Shown in pieces: positions 40,123-49,734 of a stretch of DNA of 64,000 nucleotides. The notes beneath the pieces were generated by a model that had not been told where the DNA came from, did not search any database, and saw only the letters and a list, made by a program, of their open reading frames with translations. This stretch comes from Vibrio campbellii CAIM 519 = NBRC 15631 = ATCC 25920. Lineage in GTDB: Bacteria; Pseudomonadota; Gammaproteobacteria; Enterobacterales; Vibrionaceae. Location: contig NZ_CP015863.1 of the NCBI RefSeq assembly GCF_002163755.1, forward strand, positions 1,984,001 to 2,048,000, given 5' to 3'. Numbering within the stretch: position 1 is the stretch's first letter; each line of letters begins with the position of its first letter. Both the position numbers and the translations under genes were made by a program.

Positions 40123-41163
40123 TTACGGTTTCATCGTGATTGATGCAACTTTCGCCACAACCTCTTTGCGAATCGCACCGAGTTTCACTTGGCGCTCTGG
40201 ATACCAAGGTAAAGGACGAAGCAGCGCCATGGATTTTAGACCAAGACGAGCGGTTAAGATCCCCACACCAAGTCCCTGCCCTGCTCGTGCGGAGATTTTT
40301 CCGGCGAGATCCATCGACATCAAATCCATGCTGGCATCAATAGCGAGCTCACTCGCACCCGCTGCTGCCATATTCACGAACACAGAGCGGAGCAATTTGA
40401 TTCGAGAGGCGTAGCCAAGCTCCACGCAATATACTTTAGAAAGATTGTCGATCATTTTGAAGTTACGCCATGCCACCAGCAACATGTCAGCAGCTGCCAA
40501 CGGACTAACGGCTACCAAAGCTGCGGATTCGGTTGCGTGCTGCGAAACAATTTTGGTTGCGAGCTTATCTTGCTGACTCACAACCATGGAATCGTACATC
40601 TCTAGAATTTCAGCGTCACTGTGAGCTGGGTTTACGCTGTTTTTCCAACGATCAAAACCTGGGTTCTCTGCCAGTACACCACTTTGCTCCGCGACCTTTT
40701 CACAAAATGCTTTACCCTTGCCCACACTTTGGCTATCGATAAGCGCCTCACTCTCTTCTTGCACACTAAAGTGATTACGCAGTTTGCGCAGCTTCCATAA
40801 CTCTTTGCCTAACGAGCCTAAACCAAAAGAAGCGATGGTAGTCATAAAACCAGCCCAACCAAGCGCTAGCCAATCAGCAGTTTGTACAGCGGTAATCACA
40901 GAATCAACCGCTTGCCAGCCAACTAAACCAGCGAAGGTGGCAAAGAGCCCTGTTGTGAGCCATTTGCGACCAGATTTGGGGCGAATGACTTGTTCGAGCT
41001 GCAACTCTTGCTCTGTCTCTTCCTGTGGCTCTTCAATCTCAACGGGTATGAAGGTCTCTTTTTCAGAGAACGTCTTCTGCGCATTCAACTCCGGGGATAC
41101 GCCCTCTTCCTCGCTGTGCATCACTTTTTCTTTGAAGACTTGTTTTTGTTTTAGTTCGCTCAT
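40123..41163 (-). CDS. ycjF: YcjF family membrane protein (TIGR01620/DUF697)
   Basis: 346 residues. Acidic soluble N-terminal arm (EIEEPQEETEQELQLEQ), then two membrane spans around 88-125 (WLTTGLFATFAGLVGWQAVD; LALGWAGFMTTIASFGLG), and a DUF697 C-terminal part (AADMLLVAWRNFKMIDNLSK; MSMDLAGKISARAGQGLGVG). Overlaps ycjX by 4 bases (ATGA), so translation is coupled. Inner membrane; in enterics part of the phage-shock-linked ycjXF pair. Confidence 0.9.
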   Translation of the reverse strand: MSELKQKQVFKEKVMHSEEEGVSPELNAQKTFSEKETFIPVEIEEPQEETEQELQLEQVIRPKSGRKWLTTGLFATFAGLVGWQAVDSVITAVQTADWLALGWAGFMTTIASFGLGSLGKELWKLRKLRNHFSVQEESEALIDSQSVGKGKAFCEKVAEQSGVLAENPGFDRWKNSVNPAHSDAEILEMYDSMVVSQQDKLATKIVSQHATESAALVAVSPLAAADMLLVAWRNFKMIDNLSKVYCVELGYASRIKLLRSVFVNMAAAGASELAIDASMDLMSMDLAGKISARAGQGLGVGILTARLGLKSMALLRPLPWYPERQVKLGAIRKEVVAKVASITMKP

Positions 41164-42536
41164 TTCAATTTGTCTCCCAATAGGTATTCCAATGCTTTGT
41201 CGAGGCGAATGTGTTTCATTGGCTCATCCGTTTCTGAAGGCATCGGTCGGAAAGAAGTAAAATCAAAGCCACTATTTTGCCAATAGACCGCATTAGGTAA
41301 CTTCTTCGGCACTTCACCAGGGAACATTGTCATCGACTCCCCATCGAGCGTCATCCCTTTGAGTGCAGGTACGCTCTTATCTCCCGACGCAATAAAACCC
41401 GAAGTCGTCGCTTGAATCGAAGCAATGCTCATGCAGCTCATTTCAATATTCTCATACGCCGCGGTCTGCCATGCTGGATGCACCATTTGTTGGAGTAAGG
41501 AGACCAAATGCGGATGTTGATCCGGTGTCACGTGGTCGGCTTTTGTCGCAGCGAACAACACTCTGTCGATTTTTGGTGAGAACAAGCGACGCAAAAAGCT
41601 GCTTCTACCATATCGGAAGCTGTGCATTATTTGTTCAAGCGCTTGGCGCATATCATAAAAAGCTTCATCCCCTGCATTCAGGGGCTGTAAGCAATCCACC
41701 AACACGATTTGACGATCAAAGGTTGCAAAGTGATGCTTATAAAACGCCTTAACCACCTTCTGTTGATATTCATGATAACGCGCTTCAAGCATTGCTAAGT
41801 TACTGCCTTTATTTGGCTTCGTATCTGCGTCAAATCGACATGGGAAGAACTGCAATACTGGCGCCCCTTCAAGTTCACCCGGCAAGACGAAACGACCTGG
41901 CTGAACCCAATGCAAACCGTTATCTTTGCATGCATGCAAATAGTCAGTGTAAGTTTTAGCGACTCTCTCTAGCTGCTTTTCATTCAATTCCGCAGTTAAA
42001 TCCAATGCTTCTAGCTCTGCCAGCCAATCGGCAGCAAGCTCACTACGTTGTCCTTTCAACGCCTCAAATTGCGTCTGTGACCACGTCGCGAAATCCATAT
42101 CGAGCAAAGGCAGATCCAATAGCCACTCACCCGGATAGTCGATGATGTCGACATTCAGCACCGCGGTTTTGCTCAATAGCTTTTTGGTGGTTTTGTTCGG
42201 CTTGTATTTCAGCGCAAGTCGAATTTCACTTACGTCGCGCGTCGGCACTGGCCATTGTGGTGGCATAGCATGAATTTGGCTCATCGCATCATCATAGGCA
42301 AAACGCGGTACCATCATGTTGGTTTGCGGCTCACGTTTGGCGCCAATTAAGCGTTTGTCACGAGCGGCATTAAGTAGCGGCAAGTTGTCATGAGTGGCGG
42401 TATGCAGTAATTGATTAACCAGAGAAGTAATGAAAGCAGTCTTACCTGCGCGCGATAACCCCGTTACGGCAATACGAACGTTGGAGTCCATGCCACGGCT
42501 GATAAAGTCATTAACTTCTTGCGTTATTCTTTTCAT
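41160..42536 (-). CDS. ycjX: YcjX family GTPase-like P-loop protein (DUF463)
   Basis: 458 residues. P-loop GLSRAGKTAFITSLVNQLLH, Walker B/DxxG-like VDIIDYPGEWLLDLPLL, and FAATKADHVTPDQHPHL, the (T/N)KxD-like base-recognition motif. Recently linked to stress and phage-shock responses; forms an operon with ycjF. Confidence 0.92.
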   Translation of the reverse strand: MKRITQEVNDFISRGMDSNVRIAVTGLSRAGKTAFITSLVNQLLHTATHDNLPLLNAARDKRLIGAKREPQTNMMVPRFAYDDAMSQIHAMPPQWPVPTRDVSEIRLALKYKPNKTTKKLLSKTAVLNVDIIDYPGEWLLDLPLLDMDFATWSQTQFEALKGQRSELAADWLAELEALDLTAELNEKQLERVAKTYTDYLHACKDNGLHWVQPGRFVLPGELEGAPVLQFFPCRFDADTKPNKGSNLAMLEARYHEYQQKVVKAFYKHHFATFDRQIVLVDCLQPLNAGDEAFYDMRQALEQIMHSFRYGRSSFLRRLFSPKIDRVLFAATKADHVTPDQHPHLVSLLQQMVHPAWQTAAYENIEMSCMSIASIQATTSGFIASGDKSVPALKGMTLDGESMTMFPGEVPKKLPNAVYWQNSGFDFTSFRPMPSETDEPMKHIRLDKALEYLLGDKLK

Positions 42537-42635
42537 ACTTTTTATTTATCTCATCAATTCTTCCTACGCAGTGTAATTTTACCAACCTTAATCAAAGATG
42601 AACAAAGTATTCACTGCAAAACCTTTTTCCAAAAA

Positions 42636-42665
42636 CGAAAAAGCCCCTGAGAGTTTCAGAGGCTT
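42636..42665 (-). terminator. Intrinsic terminator
   Basis: On the - strand AAGCCTCTGAaactCTCAGGGGCTT followed by TTTCG TTTTT. Ends the 61-residue membrane protein transcript upstream of ycjX. Confidence 0.8.
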
Positions 42666-42692
42666 AGAGATCTTAACGACTTTCTGTCCAGT

Positions 42693-42878
42693 CTAATCGT
42701 CTTCAATCAACTTGTAGATCACGAACAAAGCGATTTCTAGGATCAGCCATAATACACAAGTGATGGCGACGTATTTTTCGTCGAAGATACTGATGCCGTG
42801 AAGAATCAAGTCGTAGCCAACAAAGCTACCAATCACAACAGCAAGAACTATTTGTAGAATTTGAATAAAACGAGGCAT
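42693..42878 (-). CDS. Small two-TM membrane protein
   Basis: 61 residues: FIQILQIVLAVVIGSFVGYDLI and VAITCVLWLILEIALFVIYKLIEDD. GGAGACGGC before the ATG. Stand-alone gene with its own terminator. Conserved-looking Vibrio small inner-membrane protein; function unknown. Confidence 0.75.
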   Translation of the reverse strand: MPRFIQILQIVLAVVIGSFVGYDLILHGISIFDEKYVAITCVLWLILEIALFVIYKLIEDD

Positions 42879-42947
42879 GCCGTCTCCTAATCATGTCAGC
42901 ATAACAGTGAGATTTGCTATGCCTATAAGTTTATATTTGATTATATA

Positions 42948-42980
42948 GACAAAAAGTGCAGCTTTCGCTGCACTTTTGTC
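42948..42980. terminator. Intrinsic terminator after fumarase
   Basis: GACAAAAAGTGCAGC/GCTGCACTTTTGTC with loop TTTC; T-rich on both sides. Confidence 0.85.
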
Positions 42981-43106
42981 AAATGTTTGCTAGGTAAATC
43001 AGCACTTTGTCACATTCTCTCAATTGAGACGTTCGCCTTATGTTCAATAATGCAAAGCTCATAGTAAGCCTAGTGACGAAACACTGTAACCTGACAGGGC
43101 AGCAGC

Positions 43107-44624
43107 TTACGCTTCCATTTCTTGGATCTTTACTTTCCAAGTATCTGGACCAATTTGGTGAGCGTTCGCGCCGTTTGAGTCCACCGCTACCGTTACTGGC
43201 ATATCTTCAACTTCAAACTCGTAGATTGCTTCCATACCCAAGTCTTCGAATGCCACCACGCGAGCTTTCTTAATCGCTTTAGCAACTAGGTACGCCGCGC
43301 CGCCAACTGCCATTAAGTAAACCGCTTTATGGTTCTTGATAGATTCAACTGTTGCAGGACCGCGCTCTGCTTTACCGATCATGCCCATAATGCCAGTCTC
43401 TTCTAACATCATGTCTGTGAACTTATCCATACGTGTTGAGGTTGTAGGACCTGCGGGACCTACTGCCTCATCACCGACGGCATCAACCGGGCCAACGTAA
43501 TAAATGAACTTATCCTTGAAATCAACGCCAGCAGGTAAACCTTCACCGGCTTCTAGCATGCCTTGGATGCGTTTATGTGCCGCATCACGACCAGTTAGAA
43601 TTTTGCCCGACAGCAGAACCGTTTCACCGGTTTTCCACTCTTGAACTTCTTCTTTGGTCACGGTATCTAGGTTCACGCGACGAGTGTTCTCGCCCGCTTC
43701 CCAAGTGATATCTGGCCAATCTTCTAGCTTCGGTGGCGTTAGCTCAGCAGGACCGTTGCCATCTAACGTGAAATGCACGTGACGAGTCGCTGCACAGTTC
43801 GGAATCAAGCACACAGGCTTAGACGCGGCATGCGTTGGCGCGGTTTTGATTTTTACGTCAACAACCGTTGTTAAACCGCCCAGGCCTTGCGCACCAATAC
43901 CAAGCTTGTTTACACGGTTGAAGATATCAAGACGAAGCTCTTCTTCCGCATTTTGAGGACCACGATCGATCAGTTCTTGAATGTCAACGTGCCCCATCAG
44001 AGATTCTTTTGCCAAAACCGCAGCTTTTTCAGCGGTACCGCCGATACCAATGCCAAGCATGCCCGGTGGACACCAGCCTGCGCCCATTGCTGGTAGGGTT
44101 TTCTCTACCCATTCTGCAATGTCGTCAGATGGGTTTAGCATCACCATCTTGGTTTTGTTTTCAGAGCCGCCGCCTTTCGCCGCGATTTGGATTTCAACTT
44201 TATTGCCTGGCACCATATTGATATGTACAACCGCTGGCGTGTTGTCTTTGGTATTGATTCGCTTGCCCGCAGGGTCCATCAGAACCGAGGCACGCAATGG
44301 GTTGTCTGGATTCGTGTAAGCTTGTCGAACGCCTTCATCCACCATTTGCTGAACCGTCATGTCGGTTGAGTCCCATTGGACCCCCATACCGATATTGACG
44401 AAACAAGTCACGATGCCTGTGTCCTGACAAATCGGTCGATGACCTTCTGCCGACATACGGGAGTTAATTAGGATTTGAGCAATCGCGTCTTTCGCGGCTT
44501 GGCTCTCTTCTCGATGGTAGGCTTTTTCAAGGGCTTGAACAAAGTCTAGCGGGTGGTAGTAAGAAATATACTGTAGCGCATCAGCAACACTGCTGATGAC
44601 ATCCTGCGTGCGTATTACCGTCAT
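43107..44624 (-). CDS. Fumarate hydratase class I (FumA/FumB type)
   Basis: 505 residues from ATG 44624 (GAGGCATGCA upstream); the frame extends four codons back. ICQDTGIVTCFVNIGMG carries the first 4Fe-4S cysteine, LIPNCAATRHVHF the second cluster region, LGGLTTVVDVKIKTAPTHAA the substrate-site motif, and VGPAGPTTSTRMDKFTD the C-terminal swivel domain. Converts fumarate to malate in the TCA cycle; oxygen-labile cluster enzyme. Single-gene unit with strong terminator. Confidence 0.94.
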   Translation of the reverse strand: MTVIRTQDVISSVADALQYISYYHPLDFVQALEKAYHREESQAAKDAIAQILINSRMSAEGHRPICQDTGIVTCFVNIGMGVQWDSTDMTVQQMVDEGVRQAYTNPDNPLRASVLMDPAGKRINTKDNTPAVVHINMVPGNKVEIQIAAKGGGSENKTKMVMLNPSDDIAEWVEKTLPAMGAGWCPPGMLGIGIGGTAEKAAVLAKESLMGHVDIQELIDRGPQNAEEELRLDIFNRVNKLGIGAQGLGGLTTVVDVKIKTAPTHAASKPVCLIPNCAATRHVHFTLDGNGPAELTPPKLEDWPDITWEAGENTRRVNLDTVTKEEVQEWKTGETVLLSGKILTGRDAAHKRIQGMLEAGEGLPAGVDFKDKFIYYVGPVDAVGDEAVGPAGPTTSTRMDKFTDMMLEETGIMGMIGKAERGPATVESIKNHKAVYLMAVGGAAYLVAKAIKKARVVAFEDLGMEAIYEFEVEDMPVTVAVDSNGANAHQIGPDTWKVKIQEMEA

Positions 44625-44690
44625 TGCATGCCTCATTATTGTTATGCTTTGCTTCCATTATCGGCTTGGCTTCTATCGTGCTTGTTGAGC

Positions 44691-44909
44691 TTATTGCTCA
44701 TAAATGAGCTTCGTTTTATGTGAACAAATTGTCGAACGGCTGATATCGACACACGAGTAACTGAAGTCGCCTTCTTTTATAGTAAAACCACCTCCAAGCC
44801 TTTGTATAGAGGTAGTTTGGCTATACAGTCGAATATGATACTCTTGCTGCCTATGACATGCCATGCAGTGAACGAACTCTTTGTCACAATTTAAACAAAT
44901 GAACAACAT
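44691..44909 (-). CDS. Possible small zinc-ribbon protein overlapping the pabB start
   Basis: 72 residues from ATG 44909: MLFICLNCDKEFVHCMACHRQ with CxxC...CxxC, then YHIRLYSQTTSIQRLGGGF and CVDISRSTICSHKT. The first codons overlap the first codons of pabB on the other strand. No Shine-Dalgarno sequence is seen. The paired Cys motif is the only support; could be chance. Confidence 0.35.
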   Translation of the reverse strand: MLFICLNCDKEFVHCMACHRQQEYHIRLYSQTTSIQRLGGGFTIKEGDFSYSCVDISRSTICSHKTKLIYEQ

Positions 44910-46269
44910 GGATACGCAATTGCTTGATTTTAAGGTATTGGAATACGCCAACAACCTCGCTATTACTCTATTTTCTCGTATCGAAAGCCAACCTTGGGCG
45001 ATGCTTTTACGCTCGGCTTCCAATACACATATCGACAGCCGATTTGATGTATTGGTTGCCAATCCAATCGCAACGCTGGAGACCGTCGCTGGCGATACGC
45101 GCATTAAAACAGAATCGCAACAATACCTTTCCCAACAAGATCCGTTCTTATTATTGGACGAGCTTCAACAGCAGCTTTTGCCCAATCTTGAGTTGGGCTC
45201 AGAGCGGGATCTGCCGTTTGTCGGCGGTGCGCTGGGCTATTTCAGTTACGATCTAGGTCGCTGTGTAGAATCTATGCCAGAACTGGCGACCAAAGACCTT
45301 CAAACGCCAGACATGGCTGTTGGGCTGTATGAATGGGCATTAGTGATCGATCACAAGTTGAAGAAAGCTTGCATGGTAGGCCACAACATTGAGCAAGCTT
45401 GGCAATGGCTTAATTCACAATCTCCAGCTGATGTTGAAGACTTCAAGCTAATTGGTGATTGGCAATCGAACATGACGCAAGCGTCTTACGCTTCACGTTT
45501 TGATCGCGTCCAAGAATACCTATTGAGTGGCGACTGCTATCAAATCAACTTGGCTCAACGTTTTAACGCTTCATACCGAGGGAATGAGTGGCAAGCTTAC
45601 ACCAAGTTAGAAGCGGCTAACCAAGCCCCTTTTTCTGCGTTTATACGCATGCCTAATTCAGCAATCATAAGCGTGTCACCAGAGCGCTTTTTGGAACTGA
45701 AAGACAACGTCATTGAAACCAAGCCAATCAAAGGTACACGTCCACGTAGTCAAAATACGGAGCTCGACCAAGCCAACGCACATAACTTGCAAACGGCAGA
45801 CAAAGATCAGGCCGAAAACCTGATGATTGTCGACTTATTGCGTAACGATATTGGCCGCGTCGCTTCACCCGGCAGCGTTCATGTACCAAAGCTGTTTGAT
45901 ATCGAGAGCTTCCCAGCGGTCCATCACTTAGTTAGCACCATTCGCGCAGATCTGGATACCCAGTACAGCGCCGCAGACTTGCTGCGAGCTTGCTTCCCGG
46001 GCGGCTCAATTACTGGTGCGCCAAAGGTACGTGCGATGCAAATTATTGAAGAGCTCGAACCGCATCGTCGTAGCGCTTATTGTGGCAGCATCGGTTATAT
46101 CTCGCGCCATGGCCGAATGGATACCAGTATCACGATTCGTACTCTGGTCGCAGAAGATAGCAAGCTCTACGCTTGGGCCGGTGGCGGCGTTGTTGCAGAC
46201 AGTGATTGCGCAGCAGAGTATCAAGAGACGCTAGATAAGCTATCTAAGATCTTACCAGCTCTGAAGTAA
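44899..46269 (+). CDS. pabB: Aminodeoxychorismate synthase component I (PabB)
   Basis: 456 residues from ATG 44899; ATG 44908 is an alternative. Chorismate-binding enzyme: GALGYFSYDLGR, CYQINLAQRFNAS, APFSAFIRMPNSAIISVSPE, IKGTRPR, the catalytic ENLMIVDLLRNDIGRV, FPGGSITGAPKVRAMQIIEE and YCGSIGYISRHG. With PabA and PabC makes p-aminobenzoate for folate. Followed by a terminator. Confidence 0.94.
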   Translation: MNNMDTQLLDFKVLEYANNLAITLFSRIESQPWAMLLRSASNTHIDSRFDVLVANPIATLETVAGDTRIKTESQQYLSQQDPFLLLDELQQQLLPNLELGSERDLPFVGGALGYFSYDLGRCVESMPELATKDLQTPDMAVGLYEWALVIDHKLKKACMVGHNIEQAWQWLNSQSPADVEDFKLIGDWQSNMTQASYASRFDRVQEYLLSGDCYQINLAQRFNASYRGNEWQAYTKLEAANQAPFSAFIRMPNSAIISVSPERFLELKDNVIETKPIKGTRPRSQNTELDQANAHNLQTADKDQAENLMIVDLLRNDIGRVASPGSVHVPKLFDIESFPAVHHLVSTIRADLDTQYSAADLLRACFPGGSITGAPKVRAMQIIEELEPHRRSAYCGSIGYISRHGRMDTSITIRTLVAEDSKLYAWAGGGVVADSDCAAEYQETLDKLSKILPALK

Positions 46270-46293
46270 CTTAAATCGCTTTTTAGCATATAG

Positions 46294-46328
46294 AAAAACG
46301 GCTCTGCAGTAATGACAGAGCCGTTTTT
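46294..46328. terminator. Intrinsic terminator (pabB / kinase)
   Basis: AAAAACGGCTCTG/CAGAGCCGTTTTT, 13-bp stem; works for pabB (+) and the hybrid kinase (-). An imperfect direct repeat (ATCATTATTTTTTGATGATC / ATCATTACTTTTTGCTGATC) follows at about 46350-46402. Confidence 0.88.
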
Positions 46329-46432
46329 GGTTATCGCTAGTTTTTGTTAATCATTATTTTTTGATGATCGTTTTTTGCAAATCATTACTTTTTGCTGATC
46401 ACTGTTTGTAGCTGTTCAAGGGGACTTGCGCC

Positions 46433-48133
46433 TCATTCATCGAGCCATTTACACATGATCTGTTCAATATCCGCAGCGGTGTAAGGCTTGGTGAGTATGT
46501 CATTCATTCCGGATTCAATGCACTTTTGTCTCTCTTCCAAAGTTGTCCCGGCGGTAAGCGCAATGATCGGCTTGGTAAACCCATTTTCTCGCAAATGCAC
46601 CGTCGCTTCATAACCGTCCATCTCTGGCATCCGGCAGTCCATAAATATCAGTTCGTACTCATTTGCTTTAACTGCGTCGACCGCTTCTAGGCCATTGTTT
46701 TTCAGATCTGGCTTGATATCGAGCTTCTTGAGCATTTGGGTGACGATCACTTGGTTAATACGAATGTCATCCACCACCAGCACAGAACGTCCTGCAAGCT
46801 CAATATGCTTACCGTCAGACACATCACCAGACCCCCTCCCCTGAGTCTCCCCTTGTTTGAGAGGAATCTTAAGTTTAAAAATGGTGCCTTGACGGGGCAC
46901 ACTGGCGAAACTGATGTCACCGCCCATCAAATCCACCAAGTTCTTACAAATAGCCAAGCCCAAACCAGAACCTTCAAAACTGCGCTTGGTCGAACGGTCG
47001 GCTTGAACAAAAGGGTCAAACAAGGCTTTTTGTGCCTCCAGTGGGATACCGATACCCGTATCTTCTACTTCAAAGTTTGCATAGCCATTTTGCCATTCCA
47101 CACGCAGTACAACCCCACCCAAGTTGGTAAACTTAATCGCATTACCAATCAAATTCACCAATATCTGCGTGACTCGTTCAAAGTCGCCGATGAGAAACTC
47201 TGGTATGCCGAGCTTCTTGTCGATGGAAAAATGTATTCGCTTCTCCGCCGCTTTGGCTGCAAACACACCTGTCAATGCATTTTCTAAATCTTTCCAAGCA
47301 AAAACTTTATCAATGATCTCCATCATGCCTGCATTCATCTTACTGAAATCAAGTAAGTCATTGATGATGACGCGTAGTAAATCGCCTGAATGAATTAAAT
47401 TAGACAAATATTGTTGTTGTTCATCATCGAGTAGGGTTTTATCAAGTAAGTCTGCGCTTCCGAGTACGCCGTTTAACGGAGTGCGTAATTCATGGTTAAT
47501 CATGGCGACAAATTCTTTCGTCGCCTTCTCCGATGCTTCCGCCCGTTTACGCAGCTTCACTTCACGTTGTACGCTCAAGTGTCGGCTAATAACACCGTGC
47601 ACTAAGTCAGAAACTAACACCATTTGTTTGAAAATAAACTCTTGCTCGACTTGATCGAGTTCAAGTGAAAATATCAACTCACCGAAAGTTGTTGAACCGA
47701 TGATAATCGGTAGATGAAGACAGTTTTTTCTCCAATGTGGCTTAGATTGTATTGGGCGATTATTTGCCAATTGCAGATAGCCAAATTGATGGTTACGTAA
47801 CGGCGATACATTCTCAGGAACTAAGTAAAGATATGCGCCTAAAACTATTGAGTTGAGCGTCAGCTGCTCTAGGAAACTCGTAATCATGCTCTCTCCGAAG
47901 GTACTGGAAAGAAACGTGCGCCCAAACTTAATTAATGTGGCATCAATCTGCTCTTCAAACTCGAATTTGCACAGGTCTTTCTGTGACTTCATTTCGAGTT
48001 TCTTTAACGCCACGCTCAATTGCTGGTTAGATTCATACAGCTCAAAGCTCTTTTGCTCTAACAGCAATTCTGCCGCCTTGCGCGACGCAATCTCTCGTTT
48101 GAGTTTCTTTTCTAGAGAAGAACTGCTCGTCAT
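46433..48133 (-). CDS. hqsK: Hybrid sensor histidine kinase, H-NOX partner (HqsK-like)
   Basis: 566 residues. Coiled coil 5-60; GAF-like region 60-180; HisKA with H-box MINHELRTPLNG (His214); HATPase_c with NLIGNAIKFT and GSGLGLAICKNLV; C-terminal receiver with LIFMDCRMPEMDG and LTKPY. No membrane span, so cytosolic. It follows the H-NOX gene by 6 bases. In V. harveyi and V. parahaemolyticus the H-NOX-associated kinase feeds nitric oxide signals to LuxU and quorum sensing; assignment here rests on context and architecture. Confidence 0.88.
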   Translation of the reverse strand: MTSSSSLEKKLKREIASRKAAELLLEQKSFELYESNQQLSVALKKLEMKSQKDLCKFEFEEQIDATLIKFGRTFLSSTFGESMITSFLEQLTLNSIVLGAYLYLVPENVSPLRNHQFGYLQLANNRPIQSKPHWRKNCLHLPIIIGSTTFGELIFSLELDQVEQEFIFKQMVLVSDLVHGVISRHLSVQREVKLRKRAEASEKATKEFVAMINHELRTPLNGVLGSADLLDKTLLDDEQQQYLSNLIHSGDLLRVIINDLLDFSKMNAGMMEIIDKVFAWKDLENALTGVFAAKAAEKRIHFSIDKKLGIPEFLIGDFERVTQILVNLIGNAIKFTNLGGVVLRVEWQNGYANFEVEDTGIGIPLEAQKALFDPFVQADRSTKRSFEGSGLGLAICKNLVDLMGGDISFASVPRQGTIFKLKIPLKQGETQGRGSGDVSDGKHIELAGRSVLVVDDIRINQVIVTQMLKKLDIKPDLKNNGLEAVDAVKANEYELIFMDCRMPEMDGYEATVHLRENGFTKPIIALTAGTTLEERQKCIESGMNDILTKPYTAADIEQIMCKWLDE

Positions 48134-48139
48134 ACAACC

Positions 48140-48679
48140 TTATTGCGCCTCCAGCCAAAAGCGCACTTGGCTGCCATCTTCAGATTGATTTTGGTGCTTA
48201 ACCTCAATCGTTTCGCCAAAGTGACTCGCACAACCGTGAATCAGTCCTAAACACACATGAGCCATACAGCGGGCACTACGGTAGTCGAAAACAATTTCCG
48301 ATTGCGTCTCGCTGATAAAGTCAAATTGAGGAGGGTTAGCGTCGGGATAGAGCTTCTTTACTTCGGCATGGATAAAGTCTTCCACATGGCGAACAAACTG
48401 AAACGTATTCGTGCATTGTTGTATGCCAGCATGATTGGGGGTGGACTTGAGCAGGTTTTCGAACACACATTCACCAAACACCTCTTGGAGCTTCTCTACT
48501 GGTATGTCAGAGACTTTACTGAGGTTAACGATCAACTTGACGAGGTCTCGGTGATCATAACTGCCAACAGAAGTGTAGACGCCTTCATCGTTCGAAAGGT
48601 TCAAAACTTGGTCTAGAACTTCCAAGCCAAACTTGTCCTCGACTAACTCCATGAACTCAGTGAATATTATCCCTTTCAT
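48140..48679 (-). CDS. hnoX: H-NOX heme nitric-oxide sensor
   Basis: 179 residues, MKGIIFTEFMELVEDKFGLE is the classic H-NOX start. Proximal heme ligand His104 (DFIHAEVKKLYP) and the porphyrin-holding YxSxR motif Tyr133-Arg137 (DYRSAR) are present. Binds NO at ferrous heme and inhibits or releases the partner kinase encoded directly downstream. Vibrio H-NOX lacks a distal Tyr and so discriminates against O2. Confidence 0.93.
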   Translation of the reverse strand: MKGIIFTEFMELVEDKFGLEVLDQVLNLSNDEGVYTSVGSYDHRDLVKLIVNLSKVSDIPVEKLQEVFGECVFENLLKSTPNHAGIQQCTNTFQFVRHVEDFIHAEVKKLYPDANPPQFDFISETQSEIVFDYRSARCMAHVCLGLIHGCASHFGETIEVKHQNQSEDGSQVRFWLEAQ

Positions 48680-48803
48680 CGTCTTCAGCTAACCTTATAG
48701 TGACGTCTTAAAATAAAGAATGGTGTATAACGCTATAAGTTTCAAATTAATATGTTCTTCGCATCATACTAAACGCCTGCGTCATTAAAGAGAGGAAGCA
48801 ACT

Positions 48804-49403
48804 TTGGTTATTGATAAATCTACTCTGCTACAAAACTTTCAGCTGCAGCTTCCAACCGGATACCATAAAGAATCTCTGGGGCGCCTCGCACACTTAAAAC
48901 AAGAGACGTTGCGAGACGCCGCCGTATTGATCGGTTTTGTCGAACGCAAAGGAGGCCTCAGCGTCATTTTGACTAAACGAGCAGCGCATTTAAAACACCA
49001 TCCGGGGCAAATCAGCTTTCCTGGTGGCAAGTATGAGCCTCAAGATACCCACCTAGTGAACACTGCGATTCGAGAAACAGAAGAAGAGATCGGTATCCCC
49101 ACATCACACATTAGCGTGTTCGGACAGCTACCCAAGCTACCAACCATTAGCCAATTTAATGTCACGCCGTTTTTGGCTTTTGTTTCACCAGACTACATGA
49201 CTCGTATCGACCCAAACGAAGTCGCGGAAGTTTTTGAAGTACCTGCCAGCCACATTTTGAATCCAGATAAACTCTTTAGTGAAAAATTTAAGCTAAGAAA
49301 AGCCAGCCATCGTGTGTTTGCTATTCCATATCAGCAACATTTCATCTGGGGAATGACCGCACAAATCATCGAATCAATGCAAAAACACATCACTTTAAAG
49401 TGA
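48804..49403 (+). CDS. nudL: Nudix CoA pyrophosphatase-like (NudL/YeaB)
   Basis: 199 residues from TTG 48804 (AGAGGAAG upstream). UPF0035-type HHPGQISFPGGKYEPQD runs into the Nudix box (GGKYEPQDTHLVNTAIRETEEE, GIP). The NuCoA signature preceding the box supports a CoA diphosphatase. Divergent from the H-NOX operon. Confidence 0.9.
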   Translation: MVIDKSTLLQNFQLQLPTGYHKESLGRLAHLKQETLRDAAVLIGFVERKGGLSVILTKRAAHLKHHPGQISFPGGKYEPQDTHLVNTAIRETEEEIGIPTSHISVFGQLPKLPTISQFNVTPFLAFVSPDYMTRIDPNEVAEVFEVPASHILNPDKLFSEKFKLRKASHRVFAIPYQQHFIWGMTAQIIESMQKHITLK

Positions 49404-49734
49404 TGACTTTATTAATTAGTTTTGGTGCCACAAACCAATCATCATGTGCATCAATATTAATAAAAGGTTATTTTTCAAACATTCATTCACATTAGTTTAA
49501 TTTGATTTTCATAAGGCAAACGCTTGCGGAGAGATAAATTCATACAACTAATGTATCGGATGACTTTTTCTAATCTCAAGCATTAACAATAATCACGTTT
49601 AGCACGCCATTTTCGTGATAAAAAGCAGGTTTTTGACATATCATTCGATAAGCTCGAGCAATACATGATTTAGATCTAATTTCTAGAATGTAAAATCCTG
49701 CAAAATTGCTCCCGACTTATTTCCTGTTCCCAAA
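49404..49734. other. Intergenic region upstream of sdaC
   Basis: 331 bases, AT-rich, no ORF. It contains stretches such as TTTTTGACATATCATTCGATAA that may belong to the sdaC promoter, but I cannot place operators. Confidence 0.5.

Noticed and set aside
46330..46430. AT-rich direct repeats as an attachment site
   Set aside because: Only two imperfect units and no associated integrase or phage gene.
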